NCBI RefSeq assembly: GCF_007997035.1
Contig: NZ_VOSS01000076.1
Location: 1 to 64,000, forward strand
Direction: 5' to 3'
Source of the DNA: Ralstonia sp. TCR112
Lineage (GTDB): Bacteria; Pseudomonadota; Gammaproteobacteria; Burkholderiales; Burkholderiaceae
DNA: 64,000 nucleotides
In this document: positions 29,789 through 39,505 of the stretch, in pieces
Layout of the letters: every line of letters begins with the position of its first letter
Position numbering within the stretch: position 1 is the stretch's first letter
Translations under genes and position numbers: made by a program
The notes under the pieces: model-generated
What the model was told of the DNA's origin: nothing
The model's input: only the letters and a program-made list of their open reading frames with translations
Databases searched by the model: none

Positions 29789-30872
29789 CACTGCTCTCCC
29801 GCCAGCAAGCCCTTGAGCGCACCGACACCTGCCACCGCTACGCGCGCACCGGCCGGAAGATTTGCACGAACGACGGCGATGGCGTCGTCCGTACTGGCGA
29901 CAGCGACCTCCTGGAAGCGGAAGCCTTTATCAGTCGCGACAAACACGCCTGGCAGGCCGCGCACATAGACCAGCGCAGCCACAGGCACCCGCAGCAGGCC
30001 GGGGGCGCTCGCGTTGGCCTGCCCCCTCAGCTTGAGCGTGACGTTGACATTCTCTCCGGCGCGCAGGTCTCCATGTCGCTCCAGCGATGCGCGCACCCGC
30101 ACGCCTGCCGTGCCGTCACCGGAAGGCGCGACACCAATGACGGTGCCGCCCGCGCCGCGTTGCGCGACCTCCACCCGATCGCCTGCTGCCGGTACCGGTA
30201 TATCGCGGCCGACGAGCAGGTCCAGCTCCAGGGCAGCCGGGTCGACGATCCTGAAAAGCGGTGCCGCCGCTTCCACTCGCGCGCCCGGAACGGCGTTCAC
30301 TTCCGACACGACACCGCCACGGCTGGCAACCAATTGCGCCTCACCGCCCGCGCCGGTGAATGCGATGCCTGCGGAAGCCAGCTCCGCCCTGCGCGCCTTG
30401 ACCATGGCGCTGGCTTCAGCGGCCCGCGCTGCGTTGCCTGCCAGCGGCTTGCAGCGATGATGCCGTCGTCGTAGAGGGCTTTGTCGCGCGCGAGTGACTG
30501 CTGTGCGAGCCGCGCCTGCGAATTGGCTTCCGTAAGTGCGCGGCTCGTCTCGAAGAGTTGCGGGCTCAGAAAGCCCGCCAGCGGCTGGCCTGTACGGACG
30601 GTTTGCCCGACCGACACCAACACCCGCGGCACCATGCCCGCGTACGGCGCCGCCACTACATATTGCGCATCCGGCTTGAAGACGACGCGCGCGTGCGTGC
30701 CCACCTCCAGCACGGAAGCACTCTCGACCGGGCTGAAGCGCACACCAAGCGAGCGCGCTTGCTCCGCCGACAGCGGCACCACCTGGGCACCTGCTTGGGC
30801 AGCGGCCTGCTCAAGAGGGAACACGATCAGCGCGACACACGCACTGGCGGTAAAGATTCGTTTGAAAGACAT
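29788..30872 (-). CDS. CzcB-like periplasmic adaptor of the metal RND pump (frameshifted in this sequence)
   Basis: It starts MSFKRIFTASACVALIVF with a signal peptide ending AAAQA. Then come a lipoyl-like half (APYAGMVPRVLVSVGQTV, GQPLAGF) and a coiled coil. After IAASRWQATQR the frame is lost; the shifted frame continues AAEASAMVKARRAELAS to the stop at 29788. Adding one base to the CCC at 30423-30425 joins them. The stop overlaps the pump start by one base. It links the inner-membrane pump to the outer-membrane duct. Confidence 0.83.
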
Positions 30873-31171
30873 ACCTGACTCCAATCCTCGGAGGCAGCGC
30901 TGCGGGCGCCACCCCTGATTGCGTCGCATACGCGGAGCAACCTAAAGATCAACCGTCGCTCAGCGCTTGCATGCGACGCGAGCGACAAACGCTTGCGGTG
31001 GATGGCCAATGGAATGCGGAGTTGCTACCGCCGTGTAGCGTTGGGCGTGCGCAATGCGGCAAAAGACAGCGCTTCTGACACATTCATCATCGCCAATGCA
31101 GACACGAAGGGCTTGTTGCAAGTCAACAAGCTGCGGAGTCACGCGCACGCCGGCCGTCAACCGGGTACGGA
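30873..31171 (-). other. upstream region of the metal efflux operon, no gene seen
   Basis: 299 bp between the adaptor gene and a small membrane-protein gene, both on the minus strand. I see no convincing coding frame, FNR site or MerR-type dyad. A promoter for the efflux operon is expected here but cannot be placed. Confidence 0.4.
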
Positions 31172-31672
31172 TCAGGACTGCAGCGGAGGTGCTTGGGACG
31201 GAGGCGGCCGGTTGATGCGATCCCGCCAGCGCGCTCGAACGGGCGTTGGCCGATAGGCGGGACGCAGTGCAGCGGCGCGAGCAAGCGCCGCAAGGAGGAG
31301 GAACGTCAGCGCAGAAACGCCAGCGGCCGCCGCTGCCCAAAGAAAGGCGGCAAGGTCCGCCGGTCCCATGGCGGGCTCGACATCCACCTCGAAGGGTTCC
31401 TGACTCGTCAATGCCAGGCCATGGAGATCCGTCGTGGCCGACGTTTCAGCACGAGGTCGATGGACAAACGAGATGGGTACGAAATGAGAATCAACCGCAG
31501 CAGGAAGTGCGGTGTGCACGTGCAGGCCAAATTGTTTCGGTGTTCCGAGATGGCCGTGCAGAAGCGGGCTGAGCAGCTGCATCAACACGATGGTCAACAG
31601 CAGCATTGCCCGAAGCGAGAGGCTTGCAGTCGCACGTGGCATGCGCGGATTGTAACGCAATGTGCCTTTCAT
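31172..31672 (-). CDS. small two-segment membrane protein upstream of the metal efflux genes
   Basis: About 166 residues from ATG 31672, or 156 from ATG 31642; neither has a clear ribosome site. An N-terminal hydrophobic segment (AMLLLTIVLMQLLSPLLHG) is followed by a periplasmic loop with HGHLG and GLHVHTALP histidines. A second segment is AAFLWAAAAAGVSALTFLLLAAL, then a basic Arg/Pro tail. Small His-containing membrane proteins often precede czc-type operons, so a metal-related role is possible. No family recognised. Confidence 0.6.
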   Translation of the reverse strand: MKGTLRYNPRMPRATASLSLRAMLLLTIVLMQLLSPLLHGHLGTPKQFGLHVHTALPAAVDSHFVPISFVHRPRAETSATTDLHGLALTSQEPFEVDVEPAMGPADLAAFLWAAAAAGVSALTFLLLAALARAAALRPAYRPTPVRARWRDRINRPPPSQAPPLQS

Positions 31673-31709
31673 TTGACGGCGCCGAGCCACCAACAATGTG
31701 CAATCAAGA

Positions 31710-33257
31710 TCAAACGATTCCCATCGGGGATAAATCCACCACAGCATGCGTCATCGCGTAGGCCGACGAATACTCCAGCTCGCCCGAGGCCTGCGCGTGG
31801 ATGGTGAACAGCGGCTGCCCAACACTCACCTGATCCCGCAGTCGCACATGGATTTCCACCCCCGCGACTTGACGCATCGGCGCGCCCGCAAGCTTTGCGA
31901 TGCGGGCAAGGTGGCGGTTGTCGATGTTCGTGACGACGCCATTTCGATCGGCAACTACGTCTCGGCGGAAGACGGCTTCGCCGGGGATGCGCAAGCCGCC
32001 CTGCGCCTCGCAGATCGCTTCGAACTTCCGCCACGCAGCACCGCTGTCCAGCAAGCCGCTTGCCATGTCGAGCCCCGTTCCGGCAACAGCAGCGCCGCAG
32101 AACTCCAGCAACGCGCCGGCCAGCAATAGGGACCGCTCCCGCAAGTCGAACGGCGCCGTAGGAGAACGCTGCAGCACGGCAAGAACGTCTCTCGCTTCCA
32201 GCGCGGGGCCGATCCCGCGGCCAACAGGTTGTGCACCATCCGTGCGCACCATCAACACCTGCACATCAAACGCCTGGGCCACGCGCTTGAGCAGCAGTTC
32301 CAGGCGCTCGAGGTCTTCGACACTGCGCACTTTCGCCGTTGGGCCCACGGGCACGTCGATCAACACATGGGTCGACCCGGCCGCGATCTTTTTGGAGAGA
32401 ATGGACGCCACCAACTGGGCATCGCTGTCGACATCGAGCGCCCTTTCCACGCGAATCAGCACGTCGTCCGCCGGGCTGAGGCTCAGCGCCCCGCCCCACG
32501 CAAGCGATGCCCCGACCTGCCCTACCACGCATCGCAGTTCCGCAGCAGTCAGGTTGACGCGCGTGAGCGTTTCCATCATGTCTGCGGTGCCTGCCGGCGA
32601 GGTGATGGCGCGTGACGACGTTTTGGGCAGCAGCAGCCCCGCCGCCGCACAGATGGCTACCACGATGGGGCTCGTGCGGTTGCCAGGCAACCCGCCCACG
32701 CAGTGCTTGTCTGCCACGACGGCGCGATCCCACTGCAGGCGCTCGCCCGAGTCGACCATCGCCTGTGTGAGATCGATGGTTTCCTTGATAGTCATGCGGC
32801 CCGATGCGCAGGCACTCAGGAAGGCTGCGATATGGACATCGGCATAGCGCTCGTTCGAAATGTCCGCAATGATCTCGTGCAGCTGCCTGGCGTCCAGATG
32901 CCCACCGTAGATCTTGGTCCGCAAGGCACGCAGCGACTCGAGCGACGGCGCATGCCTGACGCAGACCTCGTCCCCCGGGCGCGCCATCAACGCATCCACC
33001 GCGGCGGCCGAGAGGCTCACCTCATGCTTCTCCAGCAGCTCCGACCCGACCAGGTTCAGCGTGGCGATCGTCGATCGCAGCCCGATCTGGACTTCCACGC
33101 GGGCTTGCGCGGTAAAGCCTTCCGACCGGCAGATCGCGCTGTCCGGGTGCATGTAGATGACGTGCTCCTGCCACGTGTCAATGCCAAGCGCCTTGAAGCT
33201 GAGGCATCCCTGTGGCACAACGGCGGCGTCGACCGCGGGCATGGAGTGGGAGCTCAT
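31710..33257 (-). CDS. AMP phosphorylase / thymidine phosphorylase family enzyme
   Basis: 515 residues from ATG 33257. An N-terminal domain of about 85 residues precedes the phosphorylase fold. The motif [18 protein letters not shown] and the segment [20 protein letters not shown], followed by [14 protein letters not shown], closely resemble archaeal-type AMP phosphorylase more than E. coli DeoA. Those enzymes turn a nucleoside monophosphate plus phosphate into free base and ribose 1,5-bisphosphate. It is the last gene of the hsp20 operon, next to a PRPP synthetase-like gene. Thymidine phosphorylase activity cannot be excluded. Confidence 0.85.
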   Translation of the reverse strand: MSSHSMPAVDAAVVPQGCLSFKALGIDTWQEHVIYMHPDSAICRSEGFTAQARVEVQIGLRSTIATLNLVGSELLEKHEVSLSAAAVDALMARPGDEVCVRHAPSLESLRALRTKIYGGHLDARQLHEIIADISNERYADVHIAAFLSACASGRMTIKETIDLTQAMVDSGERLQWDRAVVADKHCVGGLPGNRTSPIVVAICAAAGLLLPKTSSRAITSPAGTADMMETLTRVNLTAAELRCVVGQVGASLAWGGALSLSPADDVLIRVERALDVDSDAQLVASILSKKIAAGSTHVLIDVPVGPTAKVRSVEDLERLELLLKRVAQAFDVQVLMVRTDGAQPVGRGIGPALEARDVLAVLQRSPTAPFDLRERSLLLAGALLEFCGAAVAGTGLDMASGLLDSGAAWRKFEAICEAQGGLRIPGEAVFRRDVVADRNGVVTNIDNRHLARIAKLAGAPMRQVAGVEIHVRLRDQVSVGQPLFTIHAQASGELEYSSAYAMTHAVVDLSPMGIV

Positions 33258-33267
33258 GACGGCCACG

Positions 33268-33546
33268 TCAGCCGGCGAAGCGGAAGTGCCCGCTGTGCAG
33301 CGTAATCTCCTTGGAGCCGGTTTGCTCGAACAGCATGCGTGCGACATTTTCGATATCGCCGCGATGCACATTGAACGCGGCGAGCAGATCATCCGACCGG
33401 CAGGAGCGCGCACCGAAATGGTCTTCGAGTGCCTCGGCCGTGATCGCGTAGCTTGCGGAGCTGCCATCGACCGACGCGCGGCATTGCAGACGCGGCCCCG
33501 CTGCACAGTAGGCCGGCTCGTCAGGCAGGAACCGGATCTCTTTCAT
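33268..33546 (-). CDS. DUF1488-like small protein
   Basis: 92 residues with an excellent ribosome site (GGAGG) before ATG 33546. The sequence ([44 protein letters not shown]) resembles the DUF1488 family in layout. It has no known function. It lies between the PRPP synthetase-like gene and the phosphorylase gene and is surely cotranscribed, 10 bp from the latter. Confidence 0.75.
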   Translation of the reverse strand: MKEIRFLPDEPAYCAAGPRLQCRASVDGSSASYAITAEALEDHFGARSCRSDDLLAAFNVHRGDIENVARMLFEQTGSKEITLHSGHFRFAG

Positions 33547-33575
33547 GATGGCCTCCAAATACGAAAGCGCCCTGA

Positions 33576-34517
33576 TCAAACAAGCACCCGCTTGTTCGAC
33601 GGCAGGGGTAAATCGAACATGCTTGAAACGGCGTCGACCAGCGGCGCTGTCAATGCGATCTCGTTCGAGGGGTGGGGGATGGTGTCGCACGTGACCACCT
33701 CTGCGCTGGCCGCACAAAGCTGGCTGTACGCGTCGGCGGCGAACACGGCATGCACGCCAACGCAAACCGGCCGAGACTTGCCGGCGCGCTGCAGCAGATT
33801 CGCAGCCGCGAGCATCGTGCGCCCGGTGGAGATGATGTCGTCCACAAGCACCGGCACACACCGCGGTGGAATATCTGGCAACTCTGCAAATTCCACGTGC
33901 CACGCACTGTGTCGCGTCTTGGTCAGCGCCGCCCATGGGGCGTTGCAAAGACCGGCTACCTGCTCCACCCACTGCCGGCTTTCGTCGTCGGGCCCGATCA
34001 GGAACGGCGCTTGCACATGCGCTTGGATCCATGCGGCAATGGCAGGCGCGGCTTCCACGGCGACCGTCGGCATGCGATAGACATCCGACAGATGCGCGAT
34101 GCGATGCAGATGCGGATCCACCGTGACGAGCCAGTCGAACACGCCATTGAGCAGGGCCGCAAAGTGTTCCGCAGCGCGAATCTCGCCCGCATTGAAGATG
34201 ACGTCCTGCCGCATGTACGGCAGATACGGTGCAATCAGGCCAACACGACGCGCCCCGCCCTGGCGTGCCGCAATCGCCAGCCAGAGCAACGGCAACAGCT
34301 TCTCGTCGGGATGATCGAGTGTGCAGACAATGGCCACTTCCGCCCCGTGCACAGGCGTGTAAAGCCGCACATAGGACTCACCGTCCGGAAAGTGGCTCAC
34401 GGCGGCGTGGCCCAATTCCGCGCTCAGCGGGATGGCAAGCCGCATGGCGGCGGTGTCGCAGCCCGGCATGGCGATCAGCAGGCGCTGCGGGTCCAGACCA
34501 ACGGCCGGGGCGGTCAT
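33576..34517 (-). CDS. ribose-phosphate pyrophosphokinase (PRPP synthetase) family protein
   Basis: 313 residues. Key motifs: FPDGES, APYLPYMRQDVIF (the ATP-site RQD), VDPHLHRI and the PRPP loop VLVDDIISTGRTM. These are the PRPP synthetase signatures; the length suits a shorter archaeal-like class. It makes PRPP from ribose 5-phosphate and ATP, or here may handle the ribose bisphosphate released by the phosphorylase downstream, which is speculation. Its ATG overlaps the stop of the beta-CASP gene (ATGA). It is unlikely to be the housekeeping Prs, given its operon. Confidence 0.87.
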   Translation of the reverse strand: MTAPAVGLDPQRLLIAMPGCDTAAMRLAIPLSAELGHAAVSHFPDGESYVRLYTPVHGAEVAIVCTLDHPDEKLLPLLWLAIAARQGGARRVGLIAPYLPYMRQDVIFNAGEIRAAEHFAALLNGVFDWLVTVDPHLHRIAHLSDVYRMPTVAVEAAPAIAAWIQAHVQAPFLIGPDDESRQWVEQVAGLCNAPWAALTKTRHSAWHVEFAELPDIPPRCVPVLVDDIISTGRTMLAAANLLQRAGKSRPVCVGVHAVFAADAYSQLCAASAEVVTCDTIPHPSNEIALTAPLVDAVSSMFDLPLPSNKRVLV

Positions 34518-35878
34518 GCGCCCTCCAGATCGTAGGACTGGCGATACTCAGGCATGCGAACGGGCCACTGCAGTTCGTGCTCGATGCGCTGGCGCAAGGC
34601 GTCACTGGCGGCCGGCTCGCCATGCACGATGAAGGTCTGCCGTGGCGGTCGCGTAAAGCCGCGCAGCCAGGCCATCAGTTCATTGGCATCCGCGTGGGCG
34701 GACAGATTCTGGATTTGCTCGACCGAGGCCCGGATGGCCACCTCGCGTCCGTGCACGCGCAAGGCCCGTTGGCCGGCCAGCAGCGCCGCGCCCCGCGTGC
34801 CGGCCGCCTGGAAGCCCGACATCAGGATGGCATTGCGCTTACCCCCGCCAAAACTCTTCAGGTGATGCAGCACCCGCCCGCCCGTGGCCATGCCGCTTGC
34901 GGCAAGAATGATCTTGGGCGCGCGATCGCTGCCCAGATGTCTGGACTGTTCAGGGCTCTGCACCGGGACGGCCAACGCGCAGGCCGCCTGACAGTCGGAG
35001 GCGCCGATATGCAGGTCGTCGACATGGCGCGCAAATACCTCGGTCGCCAGTTCGGCCATCGGGCTATCGAGGTAGATCGGCACATGCGGGATTCGACGTT
35101 CGCGGATCAGCACGTAGAGGCAATACAGAAGCTCTTGCGTGCGCCCGACCGCAAAGGCGGGAATCAGCAGCGTGCCGCCCTGCCCGATGGTCCGCTGCAC
35201 AACCTGCTGGAGTGCATCCAGCGGGTCGCCCTCCGGGTGCACGCGGTCGCCATAGGTGGATTCGACCAGCAGGGTATCGGCCTCGGCAATGGGCTCGGGT
35301 GGGCGCATGACGGGGTCGATCTGTCGGCCGAGGTCGCCGGAAAAGACGACGCGACGGCCCTCCGCGAACAATGTCGCCGTGGCCGCACCGATGATGTGCC
35401 CTGCACGGTGGAACTCCGCTTCCACGCCCTCCGCAACGGGAAAACGCTCGCCATAGTCAACGGGATGCAGACGCCGCAATGCCCGGGCGGCGTCCTTTTC
35501 GTCGTAGAGCGGCAAGGCCGGGTGATGACGCGAGAACCCTTCGGCATTCGCGTACTGCGCATCCTCCTGCGCAAGCCGAGCGCTGTCAGGCAGCAGGATG
35601 TTGCACAGTTCGGCGGTGCCCTTCGTGCAATAGACCGGACCATGAAAGCCATTGCGCACGAGCAGCGGCAGGTAGCCGCTGTGGTCGATATGGGCATGCG
35701 TGAGCACAACCGCATCGATGTGGTGCGGGTTGACGGCGAGCTTGTCCCAGTTGCGCAGACGCAGCGACTTGTAGCCCTGAAACAGCCCGCAGTCGACCAT
35801 GACCCGGCGCCCGCCGGTCTCAAGCACGTACTTGGAGCCCGTCACCGTGTCGGTCGCGCCGAGAAATTGCAGCCGCAT
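34514..35878 (-). CDS. MBL-fold beta-CASP ribonuclease-like protein
   Basis: 454 residues. The metallo-beta-lactamase motif THAHIDHSGYLP, a later GHIIGAA with FSGDLG, and the beta-CASP region (PIYLDSPMA, ILAASGMATGGRVLHHLKSF, SAHADANEL) identify a CPSF/RNase J-like metallo-nuclease of bacterial type. It would cleave RNA using two zinc ions. It follows hsp20 by 17 bp and is coupled to the PRPP synthetase-like gene. RNA breakdown would feed nucleotides to the phosphorylase in the same operon. Confidence 0.9.
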   Translation of the reverse strand: MRLQFLGATDTVTGSKYVLETGGRRVMVDCGLFQGYKSLRLRNWDKLAVNPHHIDAVVLTHAHIDHSGYLPLLVRNGFHGPVYCTKGTAELCNILLPDSARLAQEDAQYANAEGFSRHHPALPLYDEKDAARALRRLHPVDYGERFPVAEGVEAEFHRAGHIIGAATATLFAEGRRVVFSGDLGRQIDPVMRPPEPIAEADTLLVESTYGDRVHPEGDPLDALQQVVQRTIGQGGTLLIPAFAVGRTQELLYCLYVLIRERRIPHVPIYLDSPMAELATEVFARHVDDLHIGASDCQAACALAVPVQSPEQSRHLGSDRAPKIILAASGMATGGRVLHHLKSFGGGKRNAILMSGFQAAGTRGAALLAGQRALRVHGREVAIRASVEQIQNLSAHADANELMAWLRGFTRPPRQTFIVHGEPAASDALRQRIEHELQWPVRMPEYRQSYDLEGA

Positions 35879-35895
35879 GCGATCGCCCCTGACAC

Positions 35896-36318
35896 TCAGC
35901 GAATCGTCACGCGCTGCTGCGGCGACGCTTCCTTCTTGGGCAGGGTCACGCGCAGCAGCCCGTTCTCGTATGTCGCATCGACCTTGCTTTCGTCGACGGC
36001 CGCATCGAGCGTGAACATGCGCTGCATGGCGCCGCTGTAGCGCTCGCTGCGGATGACGCGTTCGCCTTCCTTCTCTTCGGAGTTGCGTTCCACCTTGGCC
36101 GAGATCATGACCGTGCCGCGATCGACTGTCACGTCAATGTCTTCCTTCTTCGCGCCCGGGATTTCTGCGACCACGTTGTAGGCCTTGTCCGACTCCGTCA
36201 CGTCCACCTTGAACGGCAACGCACCGTCCATCCCGCCGCGAAACGAGCGCAGAAGCCCTTGGAAGATGTCGCCGACCGGCTCAATGGCGAACGGGTCATA
36301 ACGCTTGAGTTGACTCAT
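35896..36318 (-). CDS. Hsp20/alpha-crystallin small heat shock protein
   Basis: 140 residues with the alpha-crystallin domain: FKVDVTESDKAYNVVAEIPG, KKEDIDVTV, and the closing ATYENGLLRVTLPKKE. It holds unfolding proteins for refolding. Ribosome site GGAGG before ATG 36318. It is the first gene of the operon with the nuclease, PRPP synthetase-like, DUF1488 and phosphorylase genes. An FNR-type site lies 76 bp upstream of its start. Confidence 0.92.
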   Translation of the reverse strand: MSQLKRYDPFAIEPVGDIFQGLLRSFRGGMDGALPFKVDVTESDKAYNVVAEIPGAKKEDIDVTVDRGTVMISAKVERNSEEKEGERVIRSERYSGAMQRMFTLDAAVDESKVDATYENGLLRVTLPKKEASPQQRVTIR

Positions 36319-36655
36319 GACTGCCTCCTGATGAGTGGTCCCCGGGATCTCGGGGTGAGCACATTCATCGTGGCACGACAGTTTCGGAGCGCCTTGCGGC
36401 AGATCAACGGCGGCGCACGGCAGGCGTCGGACCGGGCGTCGCGCGGCTCGTATCAAGCACATCGCTTCCGAGGTACCGCCCCCGGTGTCAGGCTTTCCTG
36501 ACATGGGAACCCGCCGCTCCGACAGCATTCTCAGCGCAGCCTGCATGACGCCGGCGAATGCGCTGCCAATACTGGTGACACGCCAACAAGCAAGCAGCGC
36601 CTTGTCGATTCGCCCCGGAATACGACAACGCCCAGCCAGTACAACGGAGCGCGCC
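36319..36655. other. 337-bp divergent intergenic region
   Basis: This separates hsp20 (minus) from the LRAT-fold gene (plus). It contains one FNR-type site (36394-36407) placed for hsp20. I see no coding frame and no recognisable promoter for the rightward gene; the ribosome site before 36656 (ACGGAGCGCGCC) is ordinary. Confidence 0.5.
36394..36407 (-). promoter_or_regulatory. FNR-type site upstream of the hsp20 operon
   Basis: Read on the minus strand it is TTGAT-CTGC-CGCAA: one perfect half and 3 of 5 in the other. Its centre is 82 bp from the hsp20 ATG, leaving a leader of about 40 bases. The -10 at the expected distance (CACGAT) is weak. Confidence 0.5.
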
Positions 36656-37156
36656 ATGAGCCAGAACATCGAGTGCATCGCCCAGTGGGATGAACCGCAC
36701 GATCTCGCCGCTTTCGATGCTGTGCTTCCGGTAGGCGCGCACCTTGTAGCGGGCCGCGATGGATACCGCCACCACGGCATCTATGTCGGCAATGGGCAGG
36801 TGATTCACTACGCAGGCTTCTCTCGCCATCAGCGCCGTGGCCCGGTGGAGCGCATCTCCATTGCGTGCTTTGCATGCGGTTTTGCGGTGACCATCCAGTG
36901 CGACGCCAGCCCCTGCTACGACGGCGAAGAGGTCGCCCGCCGTGCGGGGTCGCGCCTTGGGGAACGCAACTACCGACTGCTGACCAACAACTGTGAGCAC
37001 TTCTGTTCCTGGTGCCTGTTCGGCGAATGCCGCAGCGCACAGGTGCAGGCCTGCCTGAAAAGCCCCGTGCGGGCTGCGCGCATGCTGTTCAAGCTGATGC
37101 TGCTGGCACTGTCCGCCGAATGGCGCACTGCCCAGCAGCCGACCCAGGCCGCATGA
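36656..37156 (+). CDS. LRAT/NlpC-P60-fold protein
   Basis: 166 residues. The N-terminal HHGIYVGNGQVIHYAGF is the lecithin retinol acyltransferase (LRAT)-type histidine motif, and LLTNNCEHFCSWCLFGECRS holds the NCEHF nucleophilic cysteine. A C-terminal hydrophobic stretch (AARMLFKLMLLALSAEW) may anchor it to membrane. Relatives are thiol acyltransferases, phospholipases or hydrolases. The substrate is unknown. Its stop overlaps the next small gene's ATG, and ftsH follows. Confidence 0.82.
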   Translation: MSQNIECIAQWDEPHDLAAFDAVLPVGAHLVAGRDGYRHHGIYVGNGQVIHYAGFSRHQRRGPVERISIACFACGFAVTIQCDASPCYDGEEVARRAGSRLGERNYRLLTNNCEHFCSWCLFGECRSAQVQACLKSPVRAARMLFKLMLLALSAEWRTAQQPTQAA

Positions 37157-37389
37157 CGGCGAATCGCACCATGCCCCAATACGAAACCACGTTGCGCGAG
37201 CTGGTGACCAAGTGGTTTGGCCTGCTCGACGCACCGAATCTGCGCATCTCGCGCCTGCATTGCCCCGGCGTCGACTGCGGCTGCGTACGGGCCGAACTGA
37301 CAACATCGGCCCGCCCGCTTGTCATCATCTTCTTCCGTCACCGCGCGGGGTGCTGGAGGCTGTTTCCGCCATCGCAGGCACGCCGCTGA
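37153..37389 (+). CDS. small conserved hypothetical protein
   Basis: 78 residues, starting at ATG 37153 overlapping the LRAT stop (ATGA). The start [17 protein letters not shown] and the segment [19 protein letters not shown] resemble small hypothetical proteins seen in Burkholderiales; I know no function. An alternative reading, with one extra G near 37350, would extend the frame to a stop at 37511 that overlaps the ftsH GTG. I prefer the shorter form because that extension would run through the FNR-type site. Confidence 0.6.
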   Translation: MTANRTMPQYETTLRELVTKWFGLLDAPNLRISRLHCPGVDCGCVRAELTTSARPLVIIFFRHRAGCWRLFPPSQARR

Positions 37390-37415
37390 GCGTCCAACGA
37401 CGACCTGCGCAGGGG

Positions 37416-37429
37416 TTGATCCGCATCAA
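37416..37429 (+). promoter_or_regulatory. perfect FNR palindrome upstream of ftsH
   Basis: TTGAT-CCGC-ATCAA is a full consensus match. It is centred about 86 bp before the GTG start of ftsH. The -10 at the expected distance (GAACAT, 37451-37456) is weak, so promoter strength is uncertain, but this is the best single site in the window. Confidence 0.7.
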
Positions 37430-37507
37430 CCGTCTTTCCGGCCCAGGCACGAACATCAAGGTTCGATCGGGACGCCAGATGACGCACGACCATGCGAAGG
37501 TGAAATC

Positions 37508-39457
37508 GTGAAAGAGAGCATGAAGCCGCAGCAGCAGAGATTTTCACTCTGGTACGCCGTCATCGTCGCGTTGAGCATGCTGGCGTTCCAGGCGCTGTTC
37601 ATGTCCGAGCAGACGGACACCCTCCCCTACAGCGACTTCAAGGCCCTGCTGCACGCCGGCAAGATCAAGGACGTCGCCATTGGCGAGCAGGACATCACCG
37701 GCACCTTCTCGACGGAGGGTGTCGAGGCGTTGCTGACGCAGCAGCAGATCGATCTCATCCGCCGCACGGCCAAAGGCGACCATCCGTTCCAGACGCTTCG
37801 TGTGAATGACCCGGCCCTTGTTCAGGAACTGGAGGCTGCCAAGGTGCGCTTCGTCGGTCGGCCTGACAACAAATGGCTGAGCACGCTGCTCTCGTGGGTT
37901 GTGCCTGCGCTACTGTTCTTCGCTGTCTGGAGCTTTCTCATCCGGCGCATGGGCGGGGCCGCGGCCGGCGGGCTGATGGAAATCGGCAAGAGCAAGGCAA
38001 AGGTCTACATGCAAAAGGAAACGGGGGTGACCTTTGCCGATGTTGCCGGCATCGACGAGGCCAAGGACGAGCTGTCGGAAATCGTGAGCTTTCTGAAAGA
38101 GCCTCTGCGGTATCAGCTCCTGGGCGGCAGGATTCCGAAGGGCGTGTTGCTTGTGGGCGCGCCCGGCACCGGCAAGACGCTGCTTGCCAAGGCAGTCGCC
38201 GGTGAAGCGGCTGTGCCCTTCTTCAGCATGAGCGGGTCGGAATTTGTCGAGATGTTCGTCGGCGTGGGTGCGGCGCGCGTGCGCGACCTGTTCAGTCAGG
38301 CTGAATCCATGGCGCCCTGCATCATCTTCATCGATGAACTCGATGCCCTGGGCAAGACGCGCGCGTTCAACGTCGTTGGCGGCAATGAAGAGCGCGAGCA
38401 GACGCTGAACCAGCTTCTGGTCGAGATGGACGGTTTTGACAGCAACAAGGGCGTCATCATCATGGCCGCCACGAACCGGCCCGAAATACTCGACCCCGCT
38501 CTGCTTCGTCCAGGCCGGTTCGATCGCCATATCGCGCTGGACCGGCCGGACCTCAAGGGGCGGGAGCAGATCCTCAAGGTCCACGCCAAAAACGTCACGC
38601 TCGGGGCCGATGTGGACCTCAGCAAGATCGCCGCCCGGACGCCGGGCTTTGCGGGTGCCGACCTGGCCAACCTCGTCAATGAGGCGGCGCTTCTTGCCGC
38701 GCGCGAAGGCAAAGCCGCGGTGGAGACCATCGACTTTGACGAGGCGCTTGACCGCATCGTGGGCGGCCTGGAGAAGAAGAACCGCGTGATGAACGCCACG
38801 GAAAAGGAGACGATCGCCTACCACGAAGCCGGGCATGCCATCGTGGCCGAGCATCGACCGCTGGCCGATCGCGTTTCGAAGGTGTCGATCATTCCGCGAG
38901 GTATCGCCGCACTCGGCTACACGCAGCAGACCCCGACCGAGGACCGCTACCTTCTCAAGCGGAGCGAGTTGCTCGACCGCCTCGACGTGCTGCTGGGCGG
39001 CTACGTTGCCGAGCAGATCGTGTACCACGACGTGTCGACCGGTGCGCAGAACGACTTGCAACGCGCAACGGACATGGCGCGGCAGATGATTACCCAGTTT
39101 GGAATGAGCGAACAGCTTGGCCTGGCGACCTACGAGCAGACGCCGAACCCCCTCCTTGCCGGCGCAGGCCTGATGCAGCGCGAGCGCAAGCAGTACAGCG
39201 AAGACACAGCGCAGATGATCGATGCGGAAGTGCGCAAAGTGTTGTCCGATGCCAGCGCGCGCGTGAAAGCCACGCTGGAAGCCCAGCGCTCGAGACTGGA
39301 AGCGCTGGCGCGCACGCTGCTGGACAAGGAGGTAGTTGACCGCCACGACCTCGACATGATCCTGACTGGAAACGTGATGCCAATGCCGGCCCCGAAATCG
39401 GAGGCGGGTTCCCCTTTGGGCGCTTCGTCTCCGCTGCCTGCGAAACAGCCGCATTAG
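37508..39457 (+). CDS. ftsH: FtsH-type membrane AAA+ zinc protease
   Basis: About 649 residues. Two N-terminal membrane segments ([18 protein letters not shown] and [19 protein letters not shown]) flank the periplasmic domain. The AAA module has Walker A GAPGTGKT, Walker [13 protein letters not shown] and the second region of homology with RPGRFDRHI. The pore motif is FVEMFVGVG and the zinc site is HEAGH with a downstream acidic ligand region. GTG 37508 has a good ribosome site (GAAGGTG); ATG 37520 is the alternative. It degrades membrane and soluble proteins. Its placement among stress genes suggests an additional FtsH rather than the housekeeping copy. Confidence 0.92.
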   Translation: MKESMKPQQQRFSLWYAVIVALSMLAFQALFMSEQTDTLPYSDFKALLHAGKIKDVAIGEQDITGTFSTEGVEALLTQQQIDLIRRTAKGDHPFQTLRVNDPALVQELEAAKVRFVGRPDNKWLSTLLSWVVPALLFFAVWSFLIRRMGGAAAGGLMEIGKSKAKVYMQKETGVTFADVAGIDEAKDELSEIVSFLKEPLRYQLLGGRIPKGVLLVGAPGTGKTLLAKAVAGEAAVPFFSMSGSEFVEMFVGVGAARVRDLFSQAESMAPCIIFIDELDALGKTRAFNVVGGNEEREQTLNQLLVEMDGFDSNKGVIIMAATNRPEILDPALLRPGRFDRHIALDRPDLKGREQILKVHAKNVTLGADVDLSKIAARTPGFAGADLANLVNEAALLAAREGKAAVETIDFDEALDRIVGGLEKKNRVMNATEKETIAYHEAGHAIVAEHRPLADRVSKVSIIPRGIAALGYTQQTPTEDRYLLKRSELLDRLDVLLGGYVAEQIVYHDVSTGAQNDLQRATDMARQMITQFGMSEQLGLATYEQTPNPLLAGAGLMQRERKQYSEDTAQMIDAEVRKVLSDASARVKATLEAQRSRLEALARTLLDKEVVDRHDLDMILTGNVMPMPAPKSEAGSPLGASSPLPAKQPH

Positions 39458-39505
39458 CAGATCGAACTTTTACGCTGCCGAAAACCGAGCCGAAGCAAGC
39501 GCACC

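Noticed and set aside
37153-37511. A frame-corrected 119-residue protein coupled to ftsH by GTGA overlap
   Set aside because: It needs an added G and would read through the perfect FNR palindrome. The uncorrected 78-residue frame has a tryptophan/phenylalanine pattern that looks genuine.
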